From: Paenibacillus_E qinlingensis_A
GTDB taxonomy: Bacteria > Bacillota > Bacilli > Paenibacillales > NBRC-103111
NCBI RefSeq assembly: GCF_031455095.1
Contig: NZ_JAVDSB010000001.1
Span: forward strand, 496,001 to 560,000
DNA: 64,000 bases
Reading direction: 5' to 3'
Part shown: positions 44,482 through 53,258 of the stretch, piece after piece
Numbering within the stretch: the stretch's first letter is position 1
Layout: every line of letters starts with the position of its first letter
Program-made: the position numbers and the translations under genes
Notes under the pieces: generated by a model
Told to the model about the DNA's origin: nothing
Seen by the model: only the letters and a program-made list of their open reading frames with translations
Databases searched by the model: none

Positions 44482-45603
44482 ATGTGGAAACAAGCTATTG
44501 AAGATGCTTTGCAGAAGACGAAAGTAAATATTGAGCGTTTCGGGGATCAGTTCCCTCATGTCAGTGAGAACGATATTTATCATTTGAATCCAAATACGGA
44601 TTGGACGGATGGCTTCTGGTCAGGCATTTTGTGGCTGGGCTATCAATACACAGGGGACAAAGTGTTTCAAGAAGCTGCACAGCGCACAGTTGCAAGCTTT
44701 AAACAAAGACTTGAAAATAATGTAGGATTAGGTCACCATGATATCGGCTTCCTCTATTCCCTGTCTTCGAAAGCGCAATGGATCCTTGAAAAGGATGAGA
44801 ACGCGAAACAACTTACTTTGCAAGCTGCTGATGTGTTAATGAAGCGTTGGAGACCGAAGGGTCAGTACATTCAAGCTTGGGGTCCAGAGGGTGACGAGAA
44901 GAACGGCGGAAGAATCATTATCGATTGTCTATTGAATTTGCCATTATTGTACTGGGCTTATGAACAAACAGGTGATTCAAAATATAAAGATGTAGCTGTT
45001 ATCCACGCGGATCTGTCACGCCGTTACTTGGTACGCGGTGACGATTCTTCGTACCACACGTTCTATTTCGATCAAGAAACAGGTGAACCGCTGCATGGAG
45101 GAACTCATCAAGGGTATTCCGATGGGTCAACATGGACAAGAGGACAAGCGTGGGGGATTTACGGCTTTGCCCTTTCCTACCACTATACGAAAAACCCATT
45201 ATACTTAGAGACTGCCAAACGCTTAGCACGTTACTTCTTTGAACGTCTGCCGGAAGATGACGTTGTGTATTGGGATTTCAATGCGCCTGTTAATGACGAA
45301 ACGAAAAGAGATAGTTCTGCTTCTGCCATTGCATCTGCTGGGGCTCTTGAGATTCTTGAGCATTTGTCAGGGGATGATCCAGATCGTGCATTCTTGGAAA
45401 ATGGTGTGCAACGCTCGATGGCTGGACTCGTGAAGTCCTACGCTACCATTGGCAAACCGGATGCACAAGGTTTCCTTGAGCGCGGTTCCTACAGTGTTCG
45501 CGGCGGAGCAGCACCGGATGATTATGTGATTTGGGGCGACTACTACTATTTAGAAGCACTTCTTCGTCTAGAAAAAGGCTTCAAGGGTTATTGGTATGAG
45601 TAA
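44482..45603 (+). CDS. Unsaturated glucuronyl hydrolase, glycoside hydrolase family 88
   Basis: A 373-residue GH88 enzyme that removes the 4,5-unsaturated uronic acid left at the non-reducing end by polysaccharide lyases, by hydration of the double bond. The alpha6/alpha6 barrel markers are WTDGFWSGILWLGYQ, HHDIGFLYSLSS and RIIIDCLLNLPLLYWA. The two key aspartates D87 and D148 fall where the characterised Bacillus UGL has D88 and D149. No signal peptide, so it acts on imported lyase products. The start at ATG 44482 follows GGAGTGA. It overlaps the DUF2264 gene by 8 bp. It is the first gene of the locus and stands under the double LacI-type operator. Confidence 0.93.
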   Translation: MWKQAIEDALQKTKVNIERFGDQFPHVSENDIYHLNPNTDWTDGFWSGILWLGYQYTGDKVFQEAAQRTVASFKQRLENNVGLGHHDIGFLYSLSSKAQWILEKDENAKQLTLQAADVLMKRWRPKGQYIQAWGPEGDEKNGGRIIIDCLLNLPLLYWAYEQTGDSKYKDVAVIHADLSRRYLVRGDDSSYHTFYFDQETGEPLHGGTHQGYSDGSTWTRGQAWGIYGFALSYHYTKNPLYLETAKRLARYFFERLPEDDVVYWDFNAPVNDETKRDSSASAIASAGALEILEHLSGDDPDRAFLENGVQRSMAGLVKSYATIGKPDAQGFLERGSYSVRGGAAPDDYVIWGDYYYLEALLRLEKGFKGYWYE

Positions 45604-46756
45604 TTCGCTATCAACTGTGGCAACAGATCGCGCTTATTGGCTTCAGACGATGCTTCGCATTGCTGATCCTGTCCTTAAGGCGCTAGCAACTAGACAACTT
45701 CGTGCCACAATGCCAGTGGAATGTAAAAAAGAAGAGCAACGCGCCTTTACGCATCTCGAAGCGTTCGGTCGTACGCTCGTCGGTATGGCGCCATGGCTAG
45801 AGACACCTGCGTCCAATGCCGAGGAAGAAGAGCTTCGCCTGACATATGGCAAGCTGGCAAGAGAGGCTATGGATGCGGCTACGGATCCCCAGTCTCCGGA
45901 TTTCTTGAACTTTGCGACAGGCATGCAGCCGATCGTGGATACTGCTTTTCTGTCTCATGCGATTCTACGTGCACCGAATACACTCTGGCACAGCTTGGAT
46001 GCGCGTGTACAAGCCAATCTCGCAGCCGCGATGAAAACCTCGCGGACACGCAAGCCAGGCTTTAATAACTGGCTGCTCTTCGCAGCGATGACAGAAACGG
46101 CACTTGGTGTCATGGGCGAGGACTGGGACCATATGCGTGTTGACTTTGCACTAAAGCAGCATGAACAATGGTATCTAGGCGACGGCATGTATGGGGATGG
46201 CGTAGACTATCATGCGGATTACTACAATAGCTTTGTTATTCAACCAATGATGGTGGATATCATTGAGCATGTACATGCGTTATATGCGGATTGGGGCAAA
46301 ATGCGAGAGAACATCCTGAAACGCGCACAACGTTATGCAGCCGTTCAGGAGCGCATGATCTCTCCGGAAGGTACGTTCCCAGCGATTGGCCGGTCATTAG
46401 CATACCGCTTCGGCGCATTTCAATCGCTTGCTCAGACGGCGCATCGTCGTGAGCTGCCCGTAGAGGTTGCGCCAGCTCAAGTACGCGGCGCATTGACGGC
46501 TGTCATTCGCAGATTGATCGAAGCGCCAGGTACCTTTGATGATGCCGGATGGTTGCGTATCGGTCTGTGCGGGCACCAACCGGAGCTGGGCGAGCCTTAC
46601 ATCTCGACAGGAAGCTTGTACCTATGTTCTGCGGTATTCCTTCCACTTGGATTGCCAGCCCATGATGAGTTCTGGCAAGGTGCTGATGTGCCGTGGACTT
46701 CCCAGCAGGTGTGGTCCCACAAGACAGTGGCTATCGATCACGCGTTATACGAATAA
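45596..46756 (+). CDS. DUF2264 family protein
   Basis: A 386-residue member of the DUF2264 family. The sequence is largely helical with the conserved stretch KPGFNNWLLFAAMTETAL, then YLGDGMYGDGVDYHADYYNSFVIQPMM and, later, SPEGTFPAIGRSLAYRFGAFQSL. This is consistent with an alpha/alpha-toroid carbohydrate-active enzyme. The family is commonly found beside lyases and unsaturated uronyl hydrolases; a glycan-cleaving role is likely but not proven here. It starts 8 bp inside the end of the GH88 gene, so the two are translationally coupled. No signal peptide. A terminator follows. Confidence 0.88.
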   Translation: MSNSLSTVATDRAYWLQTMLRIADPVLKALATRQLRATMPVECKKEEQRAFTHLEAFGRTLVGMAPWLETPASNAEEEELRLTYGKLAREAMDAATDPQSPDFLNFATGMQPIVDTAFLSHAILRAPNTLWHSLDARVQANLAAAMKTSRTRKPGFNNWLLFAAMTETALGVMGEDWDHMRVDFALKQHEQWYLGDGMYGDGVDYHADYYNSFVIQPMMVDIIEHVHALYADWGKMRENILKRAQRYAAVQERMISPEGTFPAIGRSLAYRFGAFQSLAQTAHRRELPVEVAPAQVRGALTAVIRRLIEAPGTFDDAGWLRIGLCGHQPELGEPYISTGSLYLCSAVFLPLGLPAHDEFWQGADVPWTSQQVWSHKTVAIDHALYE

Positions 46757-46766
46757 ATGTATGTAT

Positions 46767-46806
46767 AGCACGTACACGTCCCGTTGGGATGGGTACGTGC
46801 TTTTTG
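46767..46806 (+). terminator. Intrinsic terminator after the GH88-DUF2264 pair
   Basis: AGCACGTAC-CGTCCC / GGGATG-GTACGTGCT stem followed by TTTTT. Confidence 0.9.
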
Positions 46807-46874
46807 TGATCACATCGAAGGCTGCAAGGTTGTTTTTCAAAAATACATGTAAAAACCGTTCGATGACTATGCAA

Positions 46875-46949
46875 ATCGGGAGATAGCCTCATTGTCTGAC
46901 GTACAAGTGACCCCTACAATTAGAGTTACGAAGAGGGCGTCTCCCCGAT
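46875..46949 (+). repeat. Nested inverted repeat upstream of the secreted beta-helix gene
   Basis: ATCGGG-AGA pairs with TCT-CCCCGAT (one bulge), extended inwards by GCCTC with GAGGGC. Inside it ATTGT pairs with ACAAT. The result is a multi-stem fold of about 75 bases, 67 bp before the start at 47017. No T tract follows. It could be a leader RNA or the remnant of a small mobile palindrome. Confidence 0.45.
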
Positions 46950-47016
46950 CTACGCGACATGACACGCGAAAGCGGTTATGTATACATGGTAATCTCGATG
47001 AGGAGGTATGTCGTGG

Positions 47017-49881
47017 ATGAAAAGATTGGTGACAAGCACGTTGATTGGTTTCATGATGTTGTTTGTGTTTTTGCTTGTTGGAAGTGCTGCAATGGCAAGC
47101 GGTGAAGGGCAAATTATTAAACCTTCTGCTGCCGGTGCGGCGACGGGAAGTACATTTTTTCCACTGGATTATGCCTTTGACAGTCCAGATATCGTTCTGG
47201 ATACGACTGGAGCCCCGACAGGAGGTCCGGGGACGAACAATGCGCCAGCTTATAGCACTAGCCGAGTCGGTTATGTGGATCTTGGCCCGAATTGGTCGAA
47301 TATAAGAATCACGTCGACTTGGACCAAGTACAGAGCTTCAAGCGTCGGTAACATGACCCCGTATACCGAAATTTGGTGGGACAATGATATCGACACGACG
47401 AATGACAGTGGTTTAACCGAAACGCACTTTAATTTTAACAGTGTACAGGGTCTAGCCAACACGGGGACGACAACACCTTGGCTGAGAGATAATGACGTTA
47501 GCTCTAGCCCGATTACTCCGATGGGACGCTATCTCATGCTCCGCTCTCCCATCAACATGACCAATCGTGCAAGTGAATATGCCATTGTGGGCTATCTCGT
47601 CGATGAGGCCATTAGAGTTATCCCCCCAGCAGTGGCCGGGCAAGCGAGTGGCAGTCAGTTTTTTCCTATGAACAATGCCTTTGACGGACAACCAAATCTC
47701 GATCCGTTAACCGGAGAGCCTACGGGAGGTGTTTCAGTCGTTGATGCGCCGGCCTATGCCGACAGGGTTGGTTATATTGATTTTGGCGTGGACTGGAACA
47801 AGGTAAGAATAACTTCAACGTGGACGAAGTACAGAGCTTCAAGCTCAGGTAATCAGACGCCCTACGCGTCTCTTTGGTGGGATGATGATATTGACACTAT
47901 TAATGACAGCGGTTTCACGGAAACGCAAATCAACTTCAATAGCGCACTAAACCTTTCCACCGGAACAACAACCCCATGGATAAAAGATAATGATGTTATC
48001 AGCAATCCTATTGCACCAAAAGCGAGGTACTTGTTGGCCCGTTCGCCACTTACGATGACTAATAGAGCTAGTGAATACACGATCTTAGGGTGGATCGACG
48101 AGAATGGAAACGGCATCCAAGACGCACTTAATCGTCCTGTAAGCGGCATTACATTAACAGGGGCAGGTGGAGCTACCAGCATTTTAACTGGCAGTACACT
48201 GCAGATGTCAGCTGCTGTGCAGCCTTTTAATGCGACGAATAAAAATGTAACTTGGTCCGTTACGAACGGAACTGGAAGCGCTACAATAAATTCAACGGGC
48301 TTGGTGACAGCTGTATCGGATGGCACTGTAACCGTGAAGGCAACCGCACAGGATGGATCAGGTGTATTCGGAAAGATAGAGTTAGCTATTTCCCAATACA
48401 GCCAATTCATTTTACCTGTTCAAGGGGCTTCCTCCATCTATTACATTGACTTACAGAGTGCCTTTCCGACTGTCAACTGGCAGACGCTAGAGCGGCTTTA
48501 TATACCTGCTGGGAACTATCAATATGTGAAATTAGGCAATCTTCCGCAAAGAACCGCAAGCAATCCCCTAATGATCACGAACTATGGCGGGCAGGTGAAA
48601 ATTAGCGGTACGTATTCGTATACCCTTTCCATCGAAGGGGGTAAGAACTGGATTTTGACTGGTAAATATGACAGTGCGTTAAAAACAGGGCACGTCAATT
48701 TCCAGGGACATCTCAATGGGAACTATGCGACTTCCTCAACAGGCCTATATGGTATAGAAGTCGGCCGCAATACTTCTAATGGCATCAGTGTCAGTAAGAA
48801 TGCGACGAATTTTGAGCTCTCGCACATCGAGGTCGCCCATGCTGGTTTTGCTGGCTTGCTGATTAAAACAGATGGTGTGGCTACGGCTACGATGGATGGC
48901 GTAAAAATCCATGATATGTACATCCATGATTCGGAATCAGAAGGAATGTACATCGGCAATACGAGCAGTGATCTCAGTAAGCAGCATATTTTCACCAATT
49001 TGGAAATCTATAATAATCGGGTGCTGAGGTCAGGTACGGAGGGTATTCAGTTATCCAATATGGGAGATGGGATTAAGGTTCATAACAATGTAGTCGTCAT
49101 GAACTCCTTAGATTGGAAAAATCCTTTTCAGCTTTGGCAAGACGGCGTATTCCAATATAGTCAACGAACCGGAAGCGCAGAGATCTATAACAACGTGTTT
49201 ATTGGTGGTGCCAGCAGCTTGTTCTCGGTAAGATTATCTGCGGCTCCGGGTGAAACGCCAAATCCTATGGATGAAGTGTTGATGCATGACAATTACTTCT
49301 CCCATAGCCGGGATATTCTTGCCTATATTCATGATACAGCTTCCAATTATGCTACAAAATTCAGGTTTGAAAATAATGTCATTCGACAAATCCATTTCCA
49401 GTACGATGAACTTCCTGGCGGACATGTGAATTCGAACAAAATGTTCTATGTATCGGACAATACGCACAATCCGATGGTTTTCACGAACAATACCCGAGAT
49501 GGCGGGCAAGTGTTCATTGACAGCATTGCAGGAAACAATGGGACTGTAGGAAACATTTCCGCATCAGGTAACACGACCGTAGCCAACTTGGCTCCGGTAA
49601 TATTCAAGGATGTAACGCCATTTTCCTCTACGTTTGATTGGAGCTTGATAGAAAGATGGGATGATTACTCGGATTTATATGCAGTCCCGATTTATTTTAA
49701 GGATGGGGATTATGTGTACGACTTCCCGACAGGGAATTTGTACAAAAATATCGAAGTGGGAACCCATACAGGAAAGAATCCCGCTACAAATCCTAGCACA
49801 TGGAGTCTTCAAACACCGATGAAGGAGGATTTCAGACTGGATGCGACATCGCCGTACCAGGGAATAGGTCTTTTGCCATGA
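47017..49881 (+). CDS. Secreted multidomain beta-helix protein with duplicated N-terminal module
   Basis: A 954-residue secreted protein. A signal peptide (MKRLVTSTLIGFMMLFVFLL..., cleavage near AMA-SG) is followed by two copies of a module of about 165 residues (residues about 33-197 and 201-370). These share FFP..YAFD, VGYVDLG/VGYIDFG, RITSTWTKYRASS, WWD-D-DT-NDSG and MTNRASEY. Next come an Ig-like BIG2 domain (about 375-462) and a right-handed beta-helix (about 465-954) with repeats such as FTNLEIYNNRVLRSG. The beta-helix suggests lyase or glycosidase action on an acidic polysaccharide outside the cell; the duplicated module is probably carbohydrate-binding (inference). The ATG at 47017 is 10 bases after AGGAGG; the ATG at 47008 is too close to it. 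Confidence 0.85.
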   Translation: MKRLVTSTLIGFMMLFVFLLVGSAAMASGEGQIIKPSAAGAATGSTFFPLDYAFDSPDIVLDTTGAPTGGPGTNNAPAYSTSRVGYVDLGPNWSNIRITSTWTKYRASSVGNMTPYTEIWWDNDIDTTNDSGLTETHFNFNSVQGLANTGTTTPWLRDNDVSSSPITPMGRYLMLRSPINMTNRASEYAIVGYLVDEAIRVIPPAVAGQASGSQFFPMNNAFDGQPNLDPLTGEPTGGVSVVDAPAYADRVGYIDFGVDWNKVRITSTWTKYRASSSGNQTPYASLWWDDDIDTINDSGFTETQINFNSALNLSTGTTTPWIKDNDVISNPIAPKARYLLARSPLTMTNRASEYTILGWIDENGNGIQDALNRPVSGITLTGAGGATSILTGSTLQMSAAVQPFNATNKNVTWSVTNGTGSATINSTGLVTAVSDGTVTVKATAQDGSGVFGKIELAISQYSQFILPVQGASSIYYIDLQSAFPTVNWQTLERLYIPAGNYQYVKLGNLPQRTASNPLMITNYGGQVKISGTYSYTLSIEGGKNWILTGKYDSALKTGHVNFQGHLNGNYATSSTGLYGIEVGRNTSNGISVSKNATNFELSHIEVAHAGFAGLLIKTDGVATATMDGVKIHDMYIHDSESEGMYIGNTSSDLSKQHIFTNLEIYNNRVLRSGTEGIQLSNMGDGIKVHNNVVVMNSLDWKNPFQLWQDGVFQYSQRTGSAEIYNNVFIGGASSLFSVRLSAAPGETPNPMDEVLMHDNYFSHSRDILAYIHDTASNYATKFRFENNVIRQIHFQYDELPGGHVNSNKMFYVSDNTHNPMVFTNNTRDGGQVFIDSIAGNNGTVGNISASGNTTVANLAPVIFKDVTPFSSTFDWSLIERWDDYSDLYAVPIYFKDGDYVYDFPTGNLYKNIEVGTHTGKNPATNPSTWSLQTPMKEDFRLDATSPYQGIGLLP

Positions 49882-49911
49882 TGACAAGGTCATAGACCAC
49901 ATGGAAGTAAG

Positions 49912-49945
49912 ATCAAGCTGTTCTGCGAAGGCGGGACGGCTTGAT
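49912..49945 (+). other. Intercistronic hairpin without T tract
   Basis: ATCAAGC-GTTC-GC and GC-GGAC-GCTTGAT form a long stem with a four-base loop between the beta-helix gene and the agarase-like gene. With no T run it is more likely an mRNA processing or stability element than a terminator. Confidence 0.55.
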
Positions 49946-49983
49946 TCATGAATGACACGGAATATAATCTAAGGAGGGGTATC

Positions 49984-51261
49984 ATGGGTAATTTTTATCA
50001 AGTAGCGCAAAAAAACGGGAACTGGTCGTTCATAACGCCGCAAGATCAACCTTTTTATTCCCTTGGTGTGAATGGTGTGCATAATCAGATCGTGGATCAG
50101 GCTCATTGGTTGAAAACAAATCTGGTACAAAAATACGGCGGGAATCGAGAATGGTTTCCCGAATGGGCCAAGGAAAAGCTGAGCCAGGTGGAGCAGTTCG
50201 GATTCAATACACTGGGGGCTTGGCATGAACCTTATTATTGGGGAAACGGCAAGCCGAAAACAGTTGAAATCCGTATGTCCAGGTTTGCGCCAAAGGTGAA
50301 CACAGATTGGGGAACGGGATTCCCTGACGTATTCGACCCCAAATTTCATGCCTCCGTGGAACGCGCATGCTTGGATTGCTTTATGAGCGGCCGCGGGGAA
50401 GCACTATTGAACGATCCAGGTGTTATTGGTTATTATACCGATAATGAAATTCACTGGTGGGGACATGGCGGCAAATGGGGCAACAATGACCCAGGCAATG
50501 GGGCTAATGAAACGAGTCTAGTCGATGACTATTTGGAACAGCCGGCAAGTGGGTATGGCAAATTGGCCTGGATCAAGACACTGAGAGAACGTCACAGTTC
50601 GATTGAGAGATTGAATGAGACGTGGGGATCGGAGTATACAGATTTTGAGGACTTGGCGCATATTGCGGTTTACCGGGCGGATCATCCAGAAGCGCTGGAA
50701 GCGGATAAATTGGCTTTCCTTCGGGAGATTGCCGAGGTTTATTATACAACGACATCCAATGCGCTCAAGCGATATGATCCAAGCAGGCTTAACCTAGGGG
50801 ACAGGATGGTGGGTACAAGCACACCAGAGGTTGTTTTTGATGTCATGAAAGACTACGCAGATGTGATTACGCTGAACTTTTACAGTTTCGACCTGCCTGA
50901 ACGGTGGATGAGTTATATTCATGAGCGCACAGGCTTGCCAATCATGATAACGGAATTCAGCTTCTGTGCAGGCGCGGAAGCAGGATTTTTGATGAATACC
51001 AACGGTGCTCGGAATGTCCTAGTACGGTCCCAATCTCGCAGAGGCGAAACGTATCGCAACTTTGTGGAAGGTGCTGCTCGCATGCCTTTTGTTGTGGGAA
51101 CACATTGGTTCGCCATGTACGACTATGGCAATCCCCAAGGCTTGATTGGGAACTACGGGCTGCTCGATCTTGCTGATGAACCCTATGAGGAGTTCACCCA
51201 ATTGGTTCGTCAGACGAACGAAGATGTACTTCAAATTAGAAATTCGCTGGAATCGTCATAG
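49984..51261 (+). CDS. Agarase-like glycoside hydrolase (clan GH-A TIM barrel)
   Basis: A 425-residue TIM-barrel glycosidase resembling beta-agarases (GH50-like), with FYSLGVNGVHNQ, FNTLGAWHEPYYWG and VIGYYTDNEIHWWGHGG, the last carrying the putative acid/base E155. The nucleophile would be E324 in IMITEFSF, the usual end-of-strand-7 position in clan GH-A. No signal peptide is seen, so it acts on imported oligosaccharides. AAGGAGGGG lies just before the ATG at 49984; the upstream in-frame ATG at 49948 lacks a site. It follows the secreted beta-helix gene by 102 bp with a hairpin between them and ends at a terminator. The substrate might be a galactan or another marine- or plant-type glycan; sequence alone cannot say. 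Confidence 0.7.
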   Translation: MGNFYQVAQKNGNWSFITPQDQPFYSLGVNGVHNQIVDQAHWLKTNLVQKYGGNREWFPEWAKEKLSQVEQFGFNTLGAWHEPYYWGNGKPKTVEIRMSRFAPKVNTDWGTGFPDVFDPKFHASVERACLDCFMSGRGEALLNDPGVIGYYTDNEIHWWGHGGKWGNNDPGNGANETSLVDDYLEQPASGYGKLAWIKTLRERHSSIERLNETWGSEYTDFEDLAHIAVYRADHPEALEADKLAFLREIAEVYYTTTSNALKRYDPSRLNLGDRMVGTSTPEVVFDVMKDYADVITLNFYSFDLPERWMSYIHERTGLPIMITEFSFCAGAEAGFLMNTNGARNVLVRSQSRRGETYRNFVEGAARMPFVVGTHWFAMYDYGNPQGLIGNYGLLDLADEPYEEFTQLVRQTNEDVLQIRNSLESS

Positions 51262-51283
51262 ATCTATCGTACGCGTGAAATAT

Positions 51284-51326
51284 ACGCCGCTTGCTCATTT
51301 TGTCTGAGCTGGCGGTGTTTTTATTT
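51284..51326 (+). terminator. Intrinsic terminator after the agarase-like gene
   Basis: CGCCGC-GCTCA / TGAGC-GGCGGTG stem followed by TTTTTATTT. Confidence 0.85.
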
Positions 51327-51480
51327 GCGATGACTTTGGAACCCATCTAATTTTCGTGTACACTTAAAATGAAACCTTCCTTGTAAGAACATCATTCTGA
51401 TATCCACAAATACTCTTTGGCAAATGTTGTGGATAACTTTCATTTTAAATCGTAGATTGCGTAGAGAGAAGTGAGTTTGG

Positions 51481-53136
51481 ATGCATCAACATTATCAATT
51501 AACCGTCGAAGAGGTACTGGAACGGCCTTCTTTTCAACATGCTTACATCGCGGCTGGCGCAAAAGGCTTAGGCCGATTAGTTCGTTGGGTTCACATTATA
51601 GAAGTGATACAGTTTGAACAGCTGCTGCAAGGTGGTGAGATGATTCTTACCACAGGTGCGGCTTTCAAGAACGATACCGATTTATTCATGACCTATTTAA
51701 ACCAATTAATCCATAGAAATGTAACCTGTCTCTGCATCGAGATGGGACATTATATAAGTTCAGTGCCACAAGCTTGGATGGATGCAGCAGAGGCACACGA
51801 TTTCCCGCTTATTATCTTCTCAGAGGCGGTTCGATTTATTACGATCACGCAAGATATTCATGCTCATATTATTAATCAACAACATAAGGTGCTTCAGGAT
51901 TTGGAGAAAATCTCGCGTGAGTTTCACCGGATGACCTTAACTTCGCAAGGTGTCACGCATGTATTAGCTTTACTGCAAAGCAGTACCAAAGGACAGGTCA
52001 TTTATGCCCCTGTGGATGTCCCGCCAAAGTTTACGCCGCCGCTTGGGAAAAAGGAGTCCGCCCAATGGCTGGCCTTTCTTGCAAGACGCAGCATAGAAAG
52101 TGGAAATGATGGTCCCAATGTGGGCCCGTTTCATGAAGAAGTGGAAGGACGCACGGTCATTGTGCAACCTGTAGGCGCTATGGGTAAAACCTGGGCACAC
52201 ATTCTGCTCGTGCTAGATCGAAAGCCACAGGAGTACGAGTATTTAATTTTGGACTCCGCATCCCTGTCCATCGCGCAGGATTTGTTGCGCAAAAGGTATA
52301 TGGAAGAGCGGAAATTGTACTCCCAAACGCTATGGGTCGACGATTTATTGCACATGCGCATTCATGATGAGGAGCAGATTAAGGGGCTGATTGGCGCTGA
52401 GTTTAGGCGGTTGAACGCATTCACCTATCGGGTGATTTTGATCGAATTTGACCAGGAGCATGAGGATGGTGGAGCCACAGAAGATGAGGGCATCGAATCT
52501 GCGGGATTGCACTTGTCGCTAGCCGCACGATCGATTTTTGAGGGTCAGCTATTTCACCCCTTAATCACCTTGAAACACAATAGACTCGTCGTTGTCGCGT
52601 TCGATAAGGCACCCCAGAAGGCGGCTAAGGAGCGTTTGAAGCATGTGTGTGAGTTGATTAGAGGGATGAAAGAGAATGAGGGAATTCAATTGAAAATCGG
52701 GATTGGCCTGCCGAATCAAAAGTTCCTACAAGCGCATCGCAGCTATCAACAGGCGCTTCAAGCCTTATCTTTAACGGTCACACTTCAGCAGAAAAACGTG
52801 ATGTTTTATGATGAACTGGGTGTATTTGAGTTGTTATTTCATATTGCGGACAAGGAGATTCTCGCATCATTTATTCGCTCCTACCTCGGTCCAATTCTTG
52901 AGCATGATAGTCAAAAAGGCAGTGAGCTGCTGCGAACCCTTAAAGTGTATCTCGACCATGATGGTTCAAAGCAAATCGCTGCGCAGCAGCTTTTTATCGT
53001 GAGACAATCCCTCTACTACCGCTTGGACAAAATTGAAGAGCTGCTAGGCGCAGATTATATGAATTCGGAGAAAAGATTAGCGCTGCAAGTAGCCATCCGT
53101 GCCTATCAACTACTGCATCCAGAGAAGAAATTGTGA
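51481..53136 (+). CDS. adeR: PucR-family transcriptional activator (AdeR type)
   Basis: A 551-residue PucR-family regulator. It has an N-terminal PucR domain (LTVEEVLERPSFQHAYIAAGAKGLGRLVRWVHIIEV), a middle GAF-like region and a GGDEF-like regulatory part. The C-terminal PucR helix-turn-helix reads LLRTLKVYLDHDGSKQIAAQQLFIVRQSLYYRLDKIEELLG. In Bacillus the AdeR protein of this family activates alanine dehydrogenase, and here the ald gene follows directly (122 bp, same direction), so the orthology is well supported by context. The ATG at 51481 follows GAAGTGAG. The pair is a housekeeping nitrogen/alanine module lying inside a polysaccharide locus. Confidence 0.88.
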   Translation: MHQHYQLTVEEVLERPSFQHAYIAAGAKGLGRLVRWVHIIEVIQFEQLLQGGEMILTTGAAFKNDTDLFMTYLNQLIHRNVTCLCIEMGHYISSVPQAWMDAAEAHDFPLIIFSEAVRFITITQDIHAHIINQQHKVLQDLEKISREFHRMTLTSQGVTHVLALLQSSTKGQVIYAPVDVPPKFTPPLGKKESAQWLAFLARRSIESGNDGPNVGPFHEEVEGRTVIVQPVGAMGKTWAHILLVLDRKPQEYEYLILDSASLSIAQDLLRKRYMEERKLYSQTLWVDDLLHMRIHDEEQIKGLIGAEFRRLNAFTYRVILIEFDQEHEDGGATEDEGIESAGLHLSLAARSIFEGQLFHPLITLKHNRLVVVAFDKAPQKAAKERLKHVCELIRGMKENEGIQLKIGIGLPNQKFLQAHRSYQQALQALSLTVTLQQKNVMFYDELGVFELLFHIADKEILASFIRSYLGPILEHDSQKGSELLRTLKVYLDHDGSKQIAAQQLFIVRQSLYYRLDKIEELLGADYMNSEKRLALQVAIRAYQLLHPEKKL

Positions 53137-53187
53137 AAAAAAAGCTGTTTATTTTTTGACAAAATGTCTAATGGAACGGAGCCGCTT

Positions 53188-53216
53188 CTCTCTTATACTT
53201 GGAGTCAAGTAGAGAG
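53188..53216 (+). promoter_or_regulatory. Inverted repeat around the candidate ald -10 box
   Basis: CTCTC-TTA-TACTTG-GAGT-CAAGTA-GAGAG; TATACT inside the left arm could be the -10 box, with a poor -35 as expected for an activated promoter. It may be a site for AdeR or a leader hairpin. Confidence 0.4.
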
Positions 53217-53258
53217 CGATCCTTGTGTTAGGGGGTCCTCAAGAGAGGTTGATGGGGC

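Noticed and set aside
46955..46990. cre-like site CGAAAGCGGTTATG before the secreted protein gene
   Set aside because: Four mismatches to the consensus; not different from chance.
47862..48410. 182-codon minus-strand open frame
   Set aside because: Lies entirely inside the well-supported secreted beta-helix gene on the other strand; no ribosome site, composition typical of an antisense shadow.
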